Shown here: positions 1 to 9,222 of the stretch, piece by piece
How the letters are laid out: each line of letters starts with the position of its first letter
How positions within the stretch are numbered: the stretch's first letter is position 1
From: Aquibium carbonis
Lineage (GTDB): Bacteria; Pseudomonadota; Alphaproteobacteria; Rhizobiales; Rhizobiaceae
Reading direction: 5' to 3'
Length of the DNA: 64,000 nucleotides
Assembly: GCF_003970795.1 (NCBI RefSeq)
Contig: NZ_RWKW01000031.1
Span: 1 to 64,000, forward strand
Program-made: the position numbers and the translations under genes
Notes under the pieces: generated by a model
The model's database searches: none
Seen by the model: the letters and a program-made list of their open reading frames with translations, nothing else
Told to the model about the DNA's origin: nothing

Positions 1-159
1 CGCGCCGAAAAGGAGGCCGAGCGGCTCGCCGCCGCGCAGGCTGCCGCCCAGCCGGTCGAAGCCGCGCCGACCGTCACCGTCGAGGAAGCGAAGTCGAGCG
101 GCGGGCTGTTCGGCTCGGTGCGCAAGCGCGTCGGGCTCGGCAACCTGTTCGGCGGCTGA
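1..159 (+). CDS. C-terminal end of an unidentified protein (partial)
   Basis: An open frame runs from the first base to a TGA at 157-159, giving the last 52 residues of a protein that begins outside the window. The visible part is an Ala/Glu-rich, low-complexity stretch followed by a Gly-rich end that finishes FGG. This suggests a flexible C-terminal tail rather than a folded domain. The TusA-like gene starts only 8 bases downstream, so the two are probably co-transcribed. The family cannot be named from this fragment. Confidence 0.6.
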   Translation, partial: RAEKEAERLAAAQAAAQPVEAAPTVTVEEAKSSGGLFGSVRKRVGLGNLFGG

Positions 160-167
160 CCGCCGCC

Positions 168-458
168 GTGGACGCCGCCGATGCGTCCGGGACACAGGTC
201 CCGGCCGAGACCTACGATCTCCGCGGCCTGAATTGCCCCTTGCCTGTGCTGAAGACGCGTCGTCGCATCGCCGGCCTGCCTGCGGGCGCCCGGCTCTGGG
301 TCGAGACCACCGATCCGCTCGCCGTCATCGACATCCCAGCATTCTGCCACGATGACGGCCACCGGCTGGTGACCAGCGAGAGCATGGCCGGCGGGCATCG
401 CTTCCTCATCGAGCGGGGCGGGACGACGGCCGGCCGCATCGTTCCGAAAAGCCCCTGA
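168..458 (+). CDS. TusA/SirA-family sulfurtransferase-like protein
   Basis: A 96-residue protein of the TusA fold. The family signature CPLPVLKT is visible around residues 23-30. Its first Cys is the persulfide-carrying residue in TusA proteins, which relay sulfur for tRNA thiolation, molybdenum cofactor synthesis or sulfur oxidation. The start is a GTG at 168. The N-terminus is about 15 residues longer than a minimal TusA and looks disordered. It lies 8 bases downstream of the preceding gene and probably shares its transcript. The fold is well supported, but the sulfur acceptor cannot be deduced. No other sulfur-relay gene is adjacent. Confidence 0.8.
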   Translation: MDAADASGTQVPAETYDLRGLNCPLPVLKTRRRIAGLPAGARLWVETTDPLAVIDIPAFCHDDGHRLVTSESMAGGHRFLIERGGTTAGRIVPKSP

Positions 459-531
459 CAACGCGACCCGGATCGGCTACCCACCCCTGCGGACGACGCC
501 ACGGCAGGGTGGGCGCCGCCGGACGGGACGG

Positions 532-1998
532 ATGCCGGGGATGAACACGGACGACAGGGACGAGACGGGATCGTGGAACCGCTACACCGGGTTCCTGCTG
601 CTGCTCTTCGTCGGACAGGCGATCGCGCTCAGCCTCGTGCGCTCGGGAACCAGCTACGACGGCGCCGAACAGCTCCTCTACACGCAGTATCTCGACTGGG
701 GCTACGGCCGTTCGCAGCCGCCTCTCTACACCTGGATGCTGATCGCTTTGCACCGGGTCTTCGGCGTCGGCATGCTGGCCGAGAACCTGCTCAAGTTCGG
801 CCTGCTGTTTCTCGGCTTCTGGTCCGTCGCCGAGATCACGCGGCGCCTCGGCTTTGGCCGGGCCGTCGCGGCGGCCGCCCTGGCCGCGCCGTTCCTCATC
901 GTCGAGATCGGCTGGGAATCGCAGCGCAACTATGCGCACACCGTGCTCACCTTCGCGCTGACGGGTGGCCTGGGCGTCGCCTACCTCGCCGCGCGCGAGA
1001 CGCCGGGCGCGACGCGGCATCTGGCGATCGGCGTCATGATGGGGCTTCTGGTCCTGAGCAAGTACAACGGCGCGCTGGTGATCGCCGCCCTCGTCGCGGC
1101 CGACCTCGCGGTCGGCAAGCCGCGCGTCTTCGCGCGGCCGTCGAGCGTGGTCGCCTGGCTCGCTGCCGCCGTCATCGCCATTCCGCATCTCGTGTGGGTG
1201 GCGGGCAACACCGGCCATGCCCTGGTGCTGGCCGACAATTTCCGCGCCGCGGAGGGGGCCGGCCTTCTCGCGACAGCCTTGAAGGGAATCGGCCAGTACC
1301 TGCTGGCGACGGCCGGCCTTCTGGCGCTGCTCGCCGTCGCGCTCGCCGTCTACACGATCCGGTCGCCGCGCGCATCGCCACCGCCGCGCCACGCGCCCGC
1401 GGTCTCGGTCATCGCGCTCTGGGGCCTGGCGTTCTGGCTGGTCGGCCTGGTGGTGACGCTCGCCACCGGCGCCACGGTGGTGCGCATGCGGTGGCTGGCG
1501 CCCGTCGTGGTGATGGCGGTTCCCGTCCTGGTGGGCTGGGCCTTCTCGCGCCGGCCCGGTCGCGAAACCTGGTTCGCGCTCGGCGGCATGGCGCTGGGTG
1601 TCGGCCTGGTCGCCGGCCAGTGGTACGAGAGCACGCGGATGAACGCCCGGACCGACTACGACTACCGTCGCCTGGCCGAAGAGCTGGCGCAGTCGGGACC
1701 GACCGACGCGATCGTGACGGCCGAATACGAGGTCTTCGCCAACCTGCGCCTGCACGACCATCCGATCCTGGCGCCGCAGATGCCGCGGGTCGACCGGGGT
1801 GCTGCCGAAGGCGCCACCGCGCTCTGGTTCGCCGACGGCCGCGCCGGGGACCGGGTGGAAGGCTTTGCGCGGTCGATCGGCCTGTGTCCCGTTCAGTCCG
1901 AGCCGGTGCGCGAGATCGCGCTGCACCGGCGCCATGGAGACGCCGCGCCGCGCCGCGTCTCCGCGATGGCGCTGTCGGCCGAGGCCTGCGGCGGGTAG
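532..1998 (+). CDS. GT39/ArnT-like membrane glycosyltransferase
   Basis: A 488-residue polytopic membrane protein. After a short polar N-terminus it has about ten or eleven hydrophobic segments. A luminal-type loop near residues 38-60 carries an acidic YDGAEQ element and a QPPLY motif, in the position of the first periplasmic loop of the dolichyl-phosphate-mannose:protein mannosyltransferase (PMT/GT39) and ArnT superfamily. Members transfer sugars from polyprenyl-phosphate donors to lipid A, proteins or polysaccharides at the outer face of the inner membrane. The soluble C-terminal part is short. A second in-frame ATG at 541 is an alternative start. The acceptor is unknown and no glycan cluster surrounds it. 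Confidence 0.75.
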   Translation: MPGMNTDDRDETGSWNRYTGFLLLLFVGQAIALSLVRSGTSYDGAEQLLYTQYLDWGYGRSQPPLYTWMLIALHRVFGVGMLAENLLKFGLLFLGFWSVAEITRRLGFGRAVAAAALAAPFLIVEIGWESQRNYAHTVLTFALTGGLGVAYLAARETPGATRHLAIGVMMGLLVLSKYNGALVIAALVAADLAVGKPRVFARPSSVVAWLAAAVIAIPHLVWVAGNTGHALVLADNFRAAEGAGLLATALKGIGQYLLATAGLLALLAVALAVYTIRSPRASPPPRHAPAVSVIALWGLAFWLVGLVVTLATGATVVRMRWLAPVVVMAVPVLVGWAFSRRPGRETWFALGGMALGVGLVAGQWYESTRMNARTDYDYRRLAEELAQSGPTDAIVTAEYEVFANLRLHDHPILAPQMPRVDRGAAEGATALWFADGRAGDRVEGFARSIGLCPVQSEPVREIALHRRHGDAAPRRVSAMALSAEACGG

Positions 1999-2055
1999 GG
2001 AGAAACCCGGGCCGGGGATCGTCGACGGCCTTGCGGCCCGCCTGACGGCCGTTCC

Positions 2056-3168
<1,113 letters not shown>

Positions 3169-3208
3169 CGTCAGTTCTCTCGCTTGCGGAGCACGTCGGC
3201 CGGAACCC

Positions 3209-3225
3209 GTGTCCACTAGGGACAC
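3209..3225. promoter_or_regulatory. Perfect inverted repeat upstream of the CobW GTPase gene
   Basis: The sequence GTGTCCACTAGGGACAC has perfect 6-base arms around a 5-base centre. It lies 41 bases upstream of the CobW-family ATG, a usual operator position. It does not resemble the AT-rich Zur box, so no regulator is named. Confidence 0.4.
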
Positions 3226-3286
3226 CGGGCCTGCGACGACCTAGTCCTACGGCGCGCGGCGCGGTATGGGAAGCGCGCGACGCGCC

Positions 3287-4414
3287 TTATCGCACCGCGC
3301 TCGCCTCGACCGGGCGATAGTCGGGCCGCGGCGTGGGGATCGGCACCCGGGCATACTCCACGTCGGCGGCCGCGTGCGGCGAACGGGGGCCTGTCGCGCC
3401 GCCGAGACCCACCGCCACGAGCACGCGCTCGCGCGACGGCTTGTCGGCCAGATGCGGCGAGCTGACGATCACCTTGCCGTTCTTGTCGATCTCGCCGGCA
3501 TCGAGCCGCGCCTTGTAGGCGGCCGGGGTGCAGATGCGCGAGCGCATGTTCGGCGCCTGGTCGATTCCGGCGCGGGCGGGCGGCGTCATCGACGCGAGCG
3601 TCGGCGCGCCGGCCGCGCTCCTGCCGAAGCCGGCGGCCAGCAGGTCGGCAGCCTTGACTGCGCGCTCCTCCGACGATCGTTCGCCGATGACCACGGCCAG
3701 GAGCGTGCGCCCCTGCCGCGTGGCCGACGCGATCAGGTTGAAGCCGGATGGACAAGTATAGCCGGTCTTCATCCCATCGGCGCCCTCGAACCGTCCGATC
3801 AGATCATTGTGGTTGATCATCTTCGTCTGGCCGTCGGCAAGGCCTTCCATCCTGAAATAGTCGGCATATTGCGGAAAATCGCGGCGTATGGCGGTCGCCA
3901 GGACCGCCAGGTCGTGGGCGGTCGTGTACTGGCCGTCATGGTGCAGGCCGTGCGCGTTCATCCATCGCGAACCGGTCATGCCGAGCCGGATCGATTCGGC
4001 GTTCATGCGTGCAGCGAAGGCCGATTCGGAGCCGGCGATGCTCTCGCCGATCGCCGTGGCGACGTCGTTGGCCGATTTCACCATGATGATCTTGAGCGCG
4101 TTGTCGAGCGCCAGGACCGATCCGGCTGGATAGCCCATCTTGCTGGGCGGCTCCTTGGCGGCGTTCTTGGAGATGCGGACCGGCGATTTCAGCGTCACCT
4201 CGCCCGCGGCCACGGCGCGGAAGGCGACATAGGCGGTAAGAAGCTTGGTGAGCGAGGCTGGGTACCAACGCTGCATCGCGTCTTCCTGGGACAGCACCCG
4301 TCCGCCGTCGAGATCGACGACGAGCGAAGGGCCGGCTGCGGCCGGGTTGGCGGACAGGACCAGCGCGCCGAGGGCGCAAGCGGCCAGCATCCGGAAGGGA
4401 CGTCTCAAATTCAC
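3287..4414 (-). CDS. D-alanyl-D-alanine carboxypeptidase (S11/PBP5-like)
   Basis: A 375-residue penicillin-binding protein of the low-molecular-mass class, which trims the terminal D-Ala from peptidoglycan pentapeptides in the periplasm. All three active-site motifs are present: SLTK at 54-57 (nucleophile Ser54, Lys57), SAN at 114-116 and KTG at 216-218. A signal peptide spans about residues 1-27, with cleavage near AAAG. The C-terminal about 130 residues are Pro/Ala-rich, and a typical PBP5 C-terminal amphipathic helix is not obvious. The gene ends 118 bases upstream of the CobW gene on the same strand, so read-through into it is possible. The family call is firm; the exact dac paralog is not. 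Confidence 0.92.
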   Translation of the reverse strand: MNLRRPFRMLAACALGALVLSANPAAAGPSLVVDLDGGRVLSQEDAMQRWYPASLTKLLTAYVAFRAVAAGEVTLKSPVRISKNAAKEPPSKMGYPAGSVLALDNALKIIMVKSANDVATAIGESIAGSESAFAARMNAESIRLGMTGSRWMNAHGLHHDGQYTTAHDLAVLATAIRRDFPQYADYFRMEGLADGQTKMINHNDLIGRFEGADGMKTGYTCPSGFNLIASATRQGRTLLAVVIGERSSEERAVKAADLLAAGFGRSAAGAPTLASMTPPARAGIDQAPNMRSRICTPAAYKARLDAGEIDKNGKVIVSSPHLADKPSRERVLVAVGLGGATGPRSPHAAADVEYARVPIPTPRPDYRPVEASAVR

Positions 4415-4587
4415 TTTCGCCTCACGCGGTAATTGCGCTACGGTTGCGGGGAAGGCCTTTCGGCCCGTTCCCTGTTCCTGATCGCTGCTACTTACCGCAT
4501 GTGGCGCGGGGATGGCAAAACCGCGCCGATCACGATCGCGCGGGGTGGGACGGGTCAGGCCGCCGAACAGGAGCAGGGTTCCCCCAC

Positions 4588-5751
4588 ATGCCGATCCTCA
4601 ATCGTGCCGCCGAGATGCAGCCGGAAGTCGCCGCCTGGCGCCGTCACCTCCACACCGTGCCGGAAATCGGCTTCGATCTCCACGAGACCTCGGCCTTCGT
4701 GGCCGAGAGGCTGCGGGCATTCGGCGTCGACGAGGTCGTGACCGGCATCGCCCGGACGGGCGTCGTGGGCATCATTGCCGGCCGGCTGGGCGACGGTCCG
4801 ACCATCGGCCTTCGGGCCGACATGGACGCCTTGCCGATCACCGAGGCGACGGGGGTGGCGCATGCTTCCGTAAATCCCGGCAAAATGCACGCCTGCGGCC
4901 ATGACGGGCACACTTCGATGCTGCTGGGTGCGGCGAAATACCTCGCCGAGACGCGCAACTTCGCGGGCCGCGTCGCGGTGATCTTCCAGCCCGCCGAGGA
5001 GGGCGGCGGCGGCGGCCACGTCATGGTCAAGGAGGGCATGATGGAGCGCTTCGGCATCAGCCGCGTCTTCGGCATGCATAATGCGCCCGGCCTGCCGGTC
5101 GGCCAGTTCGCCACCCGTCCGGGTCCGATCATGGCGGCGACGGCCGAATTCACCATCACGATCCGGGGCAAGGGCGGGCATGCGGCGTTCCCGCACCAGA
5201 ACGTCGACCCCATCGTCATCGCCAGCCAGATCGTCGGCGCGCTGCAGACCATCGTGTCGCGCAATGCCGATCCGCTGGAGGCGCTGGTCGTCTCCGTCAC
5301 CAAGTTCCATGCCGGCGAGGCCTACAACATCATCCCCGAGACCGCGCAGATCGCCGGCACCGTGCGCACGCTGCGCAAGGAGGTGGCCGCGCTCGCCGAA
5401 ACGCGCATGAAGGCGATCGTGCAGGGCATCGCCGAGGCGGGTGGCGCGACGGCCGTGATCGACTACGATGCGAACTATCCGGTGACGTTCAACCACCCGG
5501 AGGAAACAGAGTTCGCCGTGCAGGTGGCGACCGAGGTGGCCGGGTCCCAGAACGTGGAGCCGAACATTCCGGCCATGATGGGTGGCGAGGATTTTTCCTA
5601 CATGCTAGAGGCGCGGCCGGGCTCGTTCGTGTTCATCGGCAATGGCGACACCGCCAGCCTCCACCATCCGGGCTACGACTTCAACGACGAGGCGATCCCG
5701 CACGGCATTTCCTACTGGGTGCGGCTGACGGAAAAGGCGCTTGCCGCCTGA
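4588..5751 (+). CDS. M20-family amidohydrolase (hippurate hydrolase-like)
   Basis: A 387-residue M20D metallopeptidase-family enzyme. The di-metal site is intact: ADMD at 77-80, HACGHDGH at 101-108 (Cys103, His105, His108), the catalytic and ligand pair Glu137-Glu138 in AEEGG, and a C-terminal GGEDFS segment. These enzymes cleave N-acyl or N-carbamoyl amino acids, such as hippurate or N-acetyl amino acids, in the cytoplasm. The ATG at 4588 follows an AGGAGCAGG ribosome site. An in-frame extension back to 4444 lacks family similarity and was rejected. The gene is divergent from the D-Ala carboxypeptidase gene. The acyl substrate cannot be read from sequence. Confidence 0.88.
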   Translation: MPILNRAAEMQPEVAAWRRHLHTVPEIGFDLHETSAFVAERLRAFGVDEVVTGIARTGVVGIIAGRLGDGPTIGLRADMDALPITEATGVAHASVNPGKMHACGHDGHTSMLLGAAKYLAETRNFAGRVAVIFQPAEEGGGGGHVMVKEGMMERFGISRVFGMHNAPGLPVGQFATRPGPIMAATAEFTITIRGKGGHAAFPHQNVDPIVIASQIVGALQTIVSRNADPLEALVVSVTKFHAGEAYNIIPETAQIAGTVRTLRKEVAALAETRMKAIVQGIAEAGGATAVIDYDANYPVTFNHPEETEFAVQVATEVAGSQNVEPNIPAMMGGEDFSYMLEARPGSFVFIGNGDTASLHHPGYDFNDEAIPHGISYWVRLTEKALAA

Positions 5752-5826
5752 CCGATCGCCTTCGGTCGTTCCGCGACGCTGAAACCCTTGGCCTCGGCGC
5801 CCGAACCCGTTATATCGTGCGCGCGT

Positions 5827-5903
5827 GGTCCCGTAGCTCAGTAGGATAGAGCATCAGATTCCTAATCTGAGGGTCACTGGTTCGAATCCAGTCGGGATCA
5901 CCA
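5827..5903 (+). tRNA. tRNA-Arg (anticodon CCT)
   Basis: A 77-base cloverleaf. The 7-bp acceptor stem GGTCCCG pairs with CGGGATC, with one G-U pair. The anticodon stem TCAGA/TCTGA encloses the loop TTCCTAA, giving anticodon CCT, which reads AGG. The T-arm is GGTTCGAATCC. The 3' CCA is encoded (5901-5903). Confidence 0.95.
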
Positions 5904-6187
5904 TGAAATCAAAGTCTTAGACAGAATGACGGGCTGCCTTAGCGCTCGGGGGTAACGGGCGATGCGGACTGGAGAGACCCGGACCTCGCCCGGAGATCGC
6001 CGCCGCGGGAAGAGCCGCAGGACGTGCGACGAGCCGTCTGCAGTCCTTCCTGTGCGGCGGGAGGCCGAACCCACGCCACGGAGACCGCTAAGCACAGGTT
6101 CGTGCCCCGTCTGGATCGTCATGACGGGCAGGACTTTTCAACGGTCTCCAGTCTTGTCTGCCGGATGCCGGGCGACGGACGGCGGGT
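5904..6187. other. 284-base intergenic stretch with inverted repeats
   Basis: No convincing coding frame lies between the tRNA and the aldehyde dehydrogenase stop. The region has partial self-complementarity: GACTGGAGA near 5965 pairs with TCTCCAGTC near 6143, and CTTAGCG near 5938 pairs with CGCTAAG near 6084. A structured RNA or degraded sequence is possible. I could not match it to RNase P RNA, 6S RNA or a known riboswitch by eye. Confidence 0.3.
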
Positions 6188-7642
6188 TCAGGCGCCGAGC
6201 CGATCGCGGACGCGCATCTTGATGTGCTTGGACTCGCGAAACGCCTCGATGCCTTCCCGGCCCAGTTCACGACCGATGCCGCTCATCTTCCAGCCGCCGA
6301 AGGGCGCGTGCAGTTCGCTCGTGTCGTTGACGTTCACGCCGACCGCGCCCGCCTCGATCCGTTCCGCGAGGCTCCAGGCGCGCTCGAGGTCGCCAGAATA
6401 GACGTAGGCGGCAAGGCCGAACGGCAGCGCGTTGGCCACCGCCAGGGCTTCCCGGTCGTTTTCCACCGGGCGGATGGCCGCCAGCGGTCCGAAGGTCTCC
6501 TCGGTCAAGGCCAGCGCGCCGTCGGGGACGTCGTCGACGACGGTGGGTTCGAAGAAGAAGCCCCGGTCATACGTATCGCCGCCGGGCCGCTTGCCACCGG
6601 CAATCAGCCTTGCTCCGCGTTGCAAGGCGTCTTCCAGGTGACGGCCGGTCCGCGTTCGCACGCTCTCGTTCAGCACGGGCCCGTAGAGAACGCCCGGTTC
6701 GATGCCATGGCCGAGCCGGATCTTGCGCGTCTCGGCCGCCAGCGCCTCGACGAAGCGGGCATGGATGCCGCGCGACACCAGGATGCGGTTCACGGAGATG
6801 CAGATCTGGCCCATGTTGGAGAAGGACCGCCGCGCGGCGGCGGCGGCCGCTTCTTCCGGATCGGCGTCGTCGAGCACGATGAAGGGACACTGGCCGCCGA
6901 GTTCGAGCGAGAGCCGCTTCAGCGTGCCTGCGGCGGCGCGCATGATCGACTGGCCAGCCGGAACCGAGGCCGTCGCGGTCACCATGGCGATGCCGGGATG
7001 CTCGGCCAGCGCCGCGCCGACCTCCGGTCCGGTGCCCGGAACGTCATTGAGCACGCCGGCCGGCAAGCCGGCTTCCACGAAGCATTCGACCACCTGGCCG
7101 ATGGCGAGCGGCGTTTCGTGCGGCGGCTTCACCACCAGCGTGCAGCCGGCGGCGAGCACCGGCGCGACCTTCCAGGCATAGAGGTCGACGGGATAGTTCC
7201 ACGGCACGATGCCGCCGACGACGCCCACGGGGGAGGTGGTGACGAGGCTGCGGATGTCGGCCCGCGAGGAGGGACGGATCGAGCCGCCGAGGCGGCGTCC
7301 CTCCTCGGCGTAGAAGCGGATCACCTCGACGCCGAACAGGATCTCCTTGAGCGAGTCCGGCACCGGCTTGCCCTGTTCGCGCGTCAGCGTGTCGGCGATC
7401 GCGGGCGCGCGTGCGGCGATCAGGTCGGCCGCTTGATGCAGCACCCGGGCGCGCTGGTCGGCATGCGTCGCGGCCCATCCCGGCAACGCTGTGGCCGCGG
7501 CCTCGACCGCGTGGTCGACGTCGGCACGGGTCGCGATGGCGCTGGTGCCGACGAGATCGCCGGTCGCCGGGTCGCGGATGTCGGCGCGGGTGCCCTCCGC
7601 GCCCTCGCTCCAGGCGCCGTCGATGAAGAGTTTCCTGTCCAT
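6188..7642 (-). CDS. NAD(P)-dependent aldehyde dehydrogenase
   Basis: A 484-residue ALDH superfamily enzyme, which oxidises an aldehyde to its acid through a thioester. Visible elements are the catalytic Glu in LELGGQCPF, the catalytic Cys in GQICISVNR, the NAD-binding region around PWNYPVDLYAWK, and the C-terminal FGGWKMSGIGRELG segment. It most resembles the succinate-semialdehyde and lactaldehyde dehydrogenase groups. The ATG at 7642 follows the SIS gene by 5 bases. It is the last gene of the nucleoside operon that begins at 15967, so its aldehyde probably derives from the sugar of the imported riboside. Substrate identity is an inference. Confidence 0.88.
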   Translation of the reverse strand: MDRKLFIDGAWSEGAEGTRADIRDPATGDLVGTSAIATRADVDHAVEAAATALPGWAATHADQRARVLHQAADLIAARAPAIADTLTREQGKPVPDSLKEILFGVEVIRFYAEEGRRLGGSIRPSSRADIRSLVTTSPVGVVGGIVPWNYPVDLYAWKVAPVLAAGCTLVVKPPHETPLAIGQVVECFVEAGLPAGVLNDVPGTGPEVGAALAEHPGIAMVTATASVPAGQSIMRAAAGTLKRLSLELGGQCPFIVLDDADPEEAAAAAARRSFSNMGQICISVNRILVSRGIHARFVEALAAETRKIRLGHGIEPGVLYGPVLNESVRTRTGRHLEDALQRGARLIAGGKRPGGDTYDRGFFFEPTVVDDVPDGALALTEETFGPLAAIRPVENDREALAVANALPFGLAAYVYSGDLERAWSLAERIEAGAVGVNVNDTSELHAPFGGWKMSGIGRELGREGIEAFRESKHIKMRVRDRLGA

Positions 7643-7647
7643 GGCGG

Positions 7648-8415
7648 TCACCGCGCCTTCAGCCGGCGCCAGAGTTCCTCGTAATTCTCGTCGTTCTGCC
7701 GGTTGGCCGCCTCCTTGCTCGTCGTGTTGGGGCTGACCATGACATGCGGTGTGATGCCCTCGGCGACGAGCTTTTCGGCCGTCAGCGCCACGATGGCGTG
7801 GGCGATGGCGATGGTGACACTGGTCGAGGATGCGCCGACGGGCGAATTCAGCCCGTCGATGTAGAGGGCGGCGTCCGCCTTCGGGATGCCGGTGTCGATG
7901 ACCACGTCTGCCACCTCGTAGAGCCGCTTGCCGCAGGAATGGCGGGAGGGCGTCGAGGAGGAGTGCGGGATGGAGGTGACGCCCACGAGCTTGATCCCGC
8001 GCTCCTTGCACTCCATGGCGATGTCCATGATCACGGCATTGATGCCGGAATGCGAGAACAGGATCATCGTGTCCTGGGGGTCGATCTGGTGCGAGCGCAG
8101 GATCGCCTTGCCGTAGCCCTCCTGGGCATGGATGAACCGGTATTGCCGCGCGCCCATGTCGCCCCAGACATGGTGGAAGGAGATCATGGTGCTCTCGACG
8201 ATCGGGCGGAAGCCGACGATCGTGCCGGTGCGCGGGAAGCTTTCCAGGGCCGGCAGCGCGCCGTGGCCGGTGCCGAAAGTGAAGGCGAGCTTGCCGGCGC
8301 CGATGCTGGCCGCGCACAGGCCGGCGGCTTCCTCGATGGCGGCGGCCTGCGTGGTCCGTACCGTCTCCAGCCGTTCGGCGAGCGACCCGAAATAGCGGTC
8401 TAGAAGCGTGCTCAT
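7648..8415 (-). CDS. SIS-domain phosphosugar-binding protein (UPF0309-like)
   Basis: A 255-residue SIS-fold protein. The N-terminal half has the helix-rich entry and a FGTGHG loop at about residues 46-51. The phosphosugar-binding Ser-rich loop reads LFSHSGINAV, followed by VTSIPHSS. SIS proteins isomerise or bind phosphosugars; the UPF0309 subgroup has no settled reaction. It sits between the nucleoside phosphorylase and the aldehyde dehydrogenase in a closely spaced operon, so a pentose or deoxypentose phosphate is a sensible ligand (inference). The ATG at 8415 is 45 bases after the phosphorylase stop. An RNA-binding or regulatory role cannot be excluded. Confidence 0.8.
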   Translation of the reverse strand: MSTLLDRYFGSLAERLETVRTTQAAAIEEAAGLCAASIGAGKLAFTFGTGHGALPALESFPRTGTIVGFRPIVESTMISFHHVWGDMGARQYRFIHAQEGYGKAILRSHQIDPQDTMILFSHSGINAVIMDIAMECKERGIKLVGVTSIPHSSSTPSRHSCGKRLYEVADVVIDTGIPKADAALYIDGLNSPVGASSTSVTIAIAHAIVALTAEKLVAEGITPHVMVSPNTTSKEAANRQNDENYEELWRRLKAR

Positions 8416-8460
8416 GGCGGATGTCCTTCCTGTGTCAGTCGTCGTCAGGGCGGCCTGCGG

Positions 8461-9219
8461 TCAGGCCGGCAGCGCGGTGATGGCGTCGAGCGCGGTCTCG
8501 AAAAGCTCCACCTCGGCCCTGGCCATCGCGTCCTCGGAGATCTTCTCCTGCGTGTGCGCATCGACGGTGGCGACGCAGAGCGTCGAGGCCCTGGCGCCGA
8601 GAATGCGGGCGGCGACGAGCAGCGCCGACGTCTCCATGTCGGTGCCGATGAGCCCCATGCGCTCGATGTCCTGCTTCAGGCTGCCGATCATCTCGCGGCG
8701 GGCGCCCGACAGGCCGAACATCTCGGTGTAGAAGCCGTCCCAGGTGCCGAAGATGCCGGCGTGCCAGGTCCGGCTTCCGGCCGCGAGACGCTGGCGCAGC
8801 GCGGCATTCAGGTCGAAGTCGGCGATGGCGGGGTAGCCCAGCGGAGCATAGCTGTTCGAGGTGCCGTCGGCACGCAGGGCGCCGTCTGCCAGCACGAAAT
8901 CGCCGATCCTGGCCGGGGGGATCGCCATCGCGGTGCCGATGCGCAGGAAGGTGCGGATGCCTAGCGCGTAGAGTTCGTGCAGCACGATGCTGGCGATGGG
9001 CGCGCCCATCCCGAAGGCGGCGGCGGTGATGCGGTGTCCGGCGCGCACGCCGGTCACGGTGCGCAGGCCACGGCTGACAGGCGGGAACACCGGGTCGTCG
9101 AGATGCTCGGCAATCCGGTCGATCCGCGCCGGATCGCCGATCAGGATCGCGGCGTCGCCGACCTCCTGGCGCGACACGCCGATGTACCAGGCGCGGTCGG
9201 AGCGTTCTTCTTGGGTCAT
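8461..9219 (-). CDS. Nucleoside phosphorylase (PNP/UDP family 1)
   Basis: A 252-residue hexameric-type nucleoside phosphorylase, which converts a nucleoside plus phosphate to a base and (deoxy)ribose 1-phosphate. Seen are the phosphate-binding GDPARIDRI near residues 28-36, the FLRIGTAM segment, and the ribose-binding Met-Glu in GTDMETSALL followed by VATVDAHT. The spacing fits uridine phosphorylase or DeoD-like purine nucleoside phosphorylase. The base specificity loop does not allow a choice. It overlaps no neighbour but starts 3 bases after the kinase gene, so it is in the same operon as a nucleoside ABC importer. Confidence 0.85.
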   Translation of the reverse strand: MTQEERSDRAWYIGVSRQEVGDAAILIGDPARIDRIAEHLDDPVFPPVSRGLRTVTGVRAGHRITAAAFGMGAPIASIVLHELYALGIRTFLRIGTAMAIPPARIGDFVLADGALRADGTSNSYAPLGYPAIADFDLNAALRQRLAAGSRTWHAGIFGTWDGFYTEMFGLSGARREMIGSLKQDIERMGLIGTDMETSALLVAARILGARASTLCVATVDAHTQEKISEDAMARAEVELFETALDAITALPA

Positions 9220-9222
9220 GGG

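Noticed and set aside
406-1935. Long open frame on the minus strand (509 codons) opposite the glycosyltransferase gene
   Set aside because: Its composition is Arg/His/Gly-rich as expected for the antisense of a high-GC gene, with no motif, and the plus-strand frame is a clear polytopic membrane protein.
3209-3225. Zur box upstream of the CobW gene
   Set aside because: The dyad is GC-rich with a CTAG centre and lacks the AT-rich core of alphaproteobacterial Zur sites.
5904-6187. Glycine or purine riboswitch, 6S RNA or RNase P RNA
   Set aside because: GGAGAG-like strings occur by chance, but the conserved core elements of these RNAs could not be placed, and the region faces gene 3' ends rather than a 5' leader.
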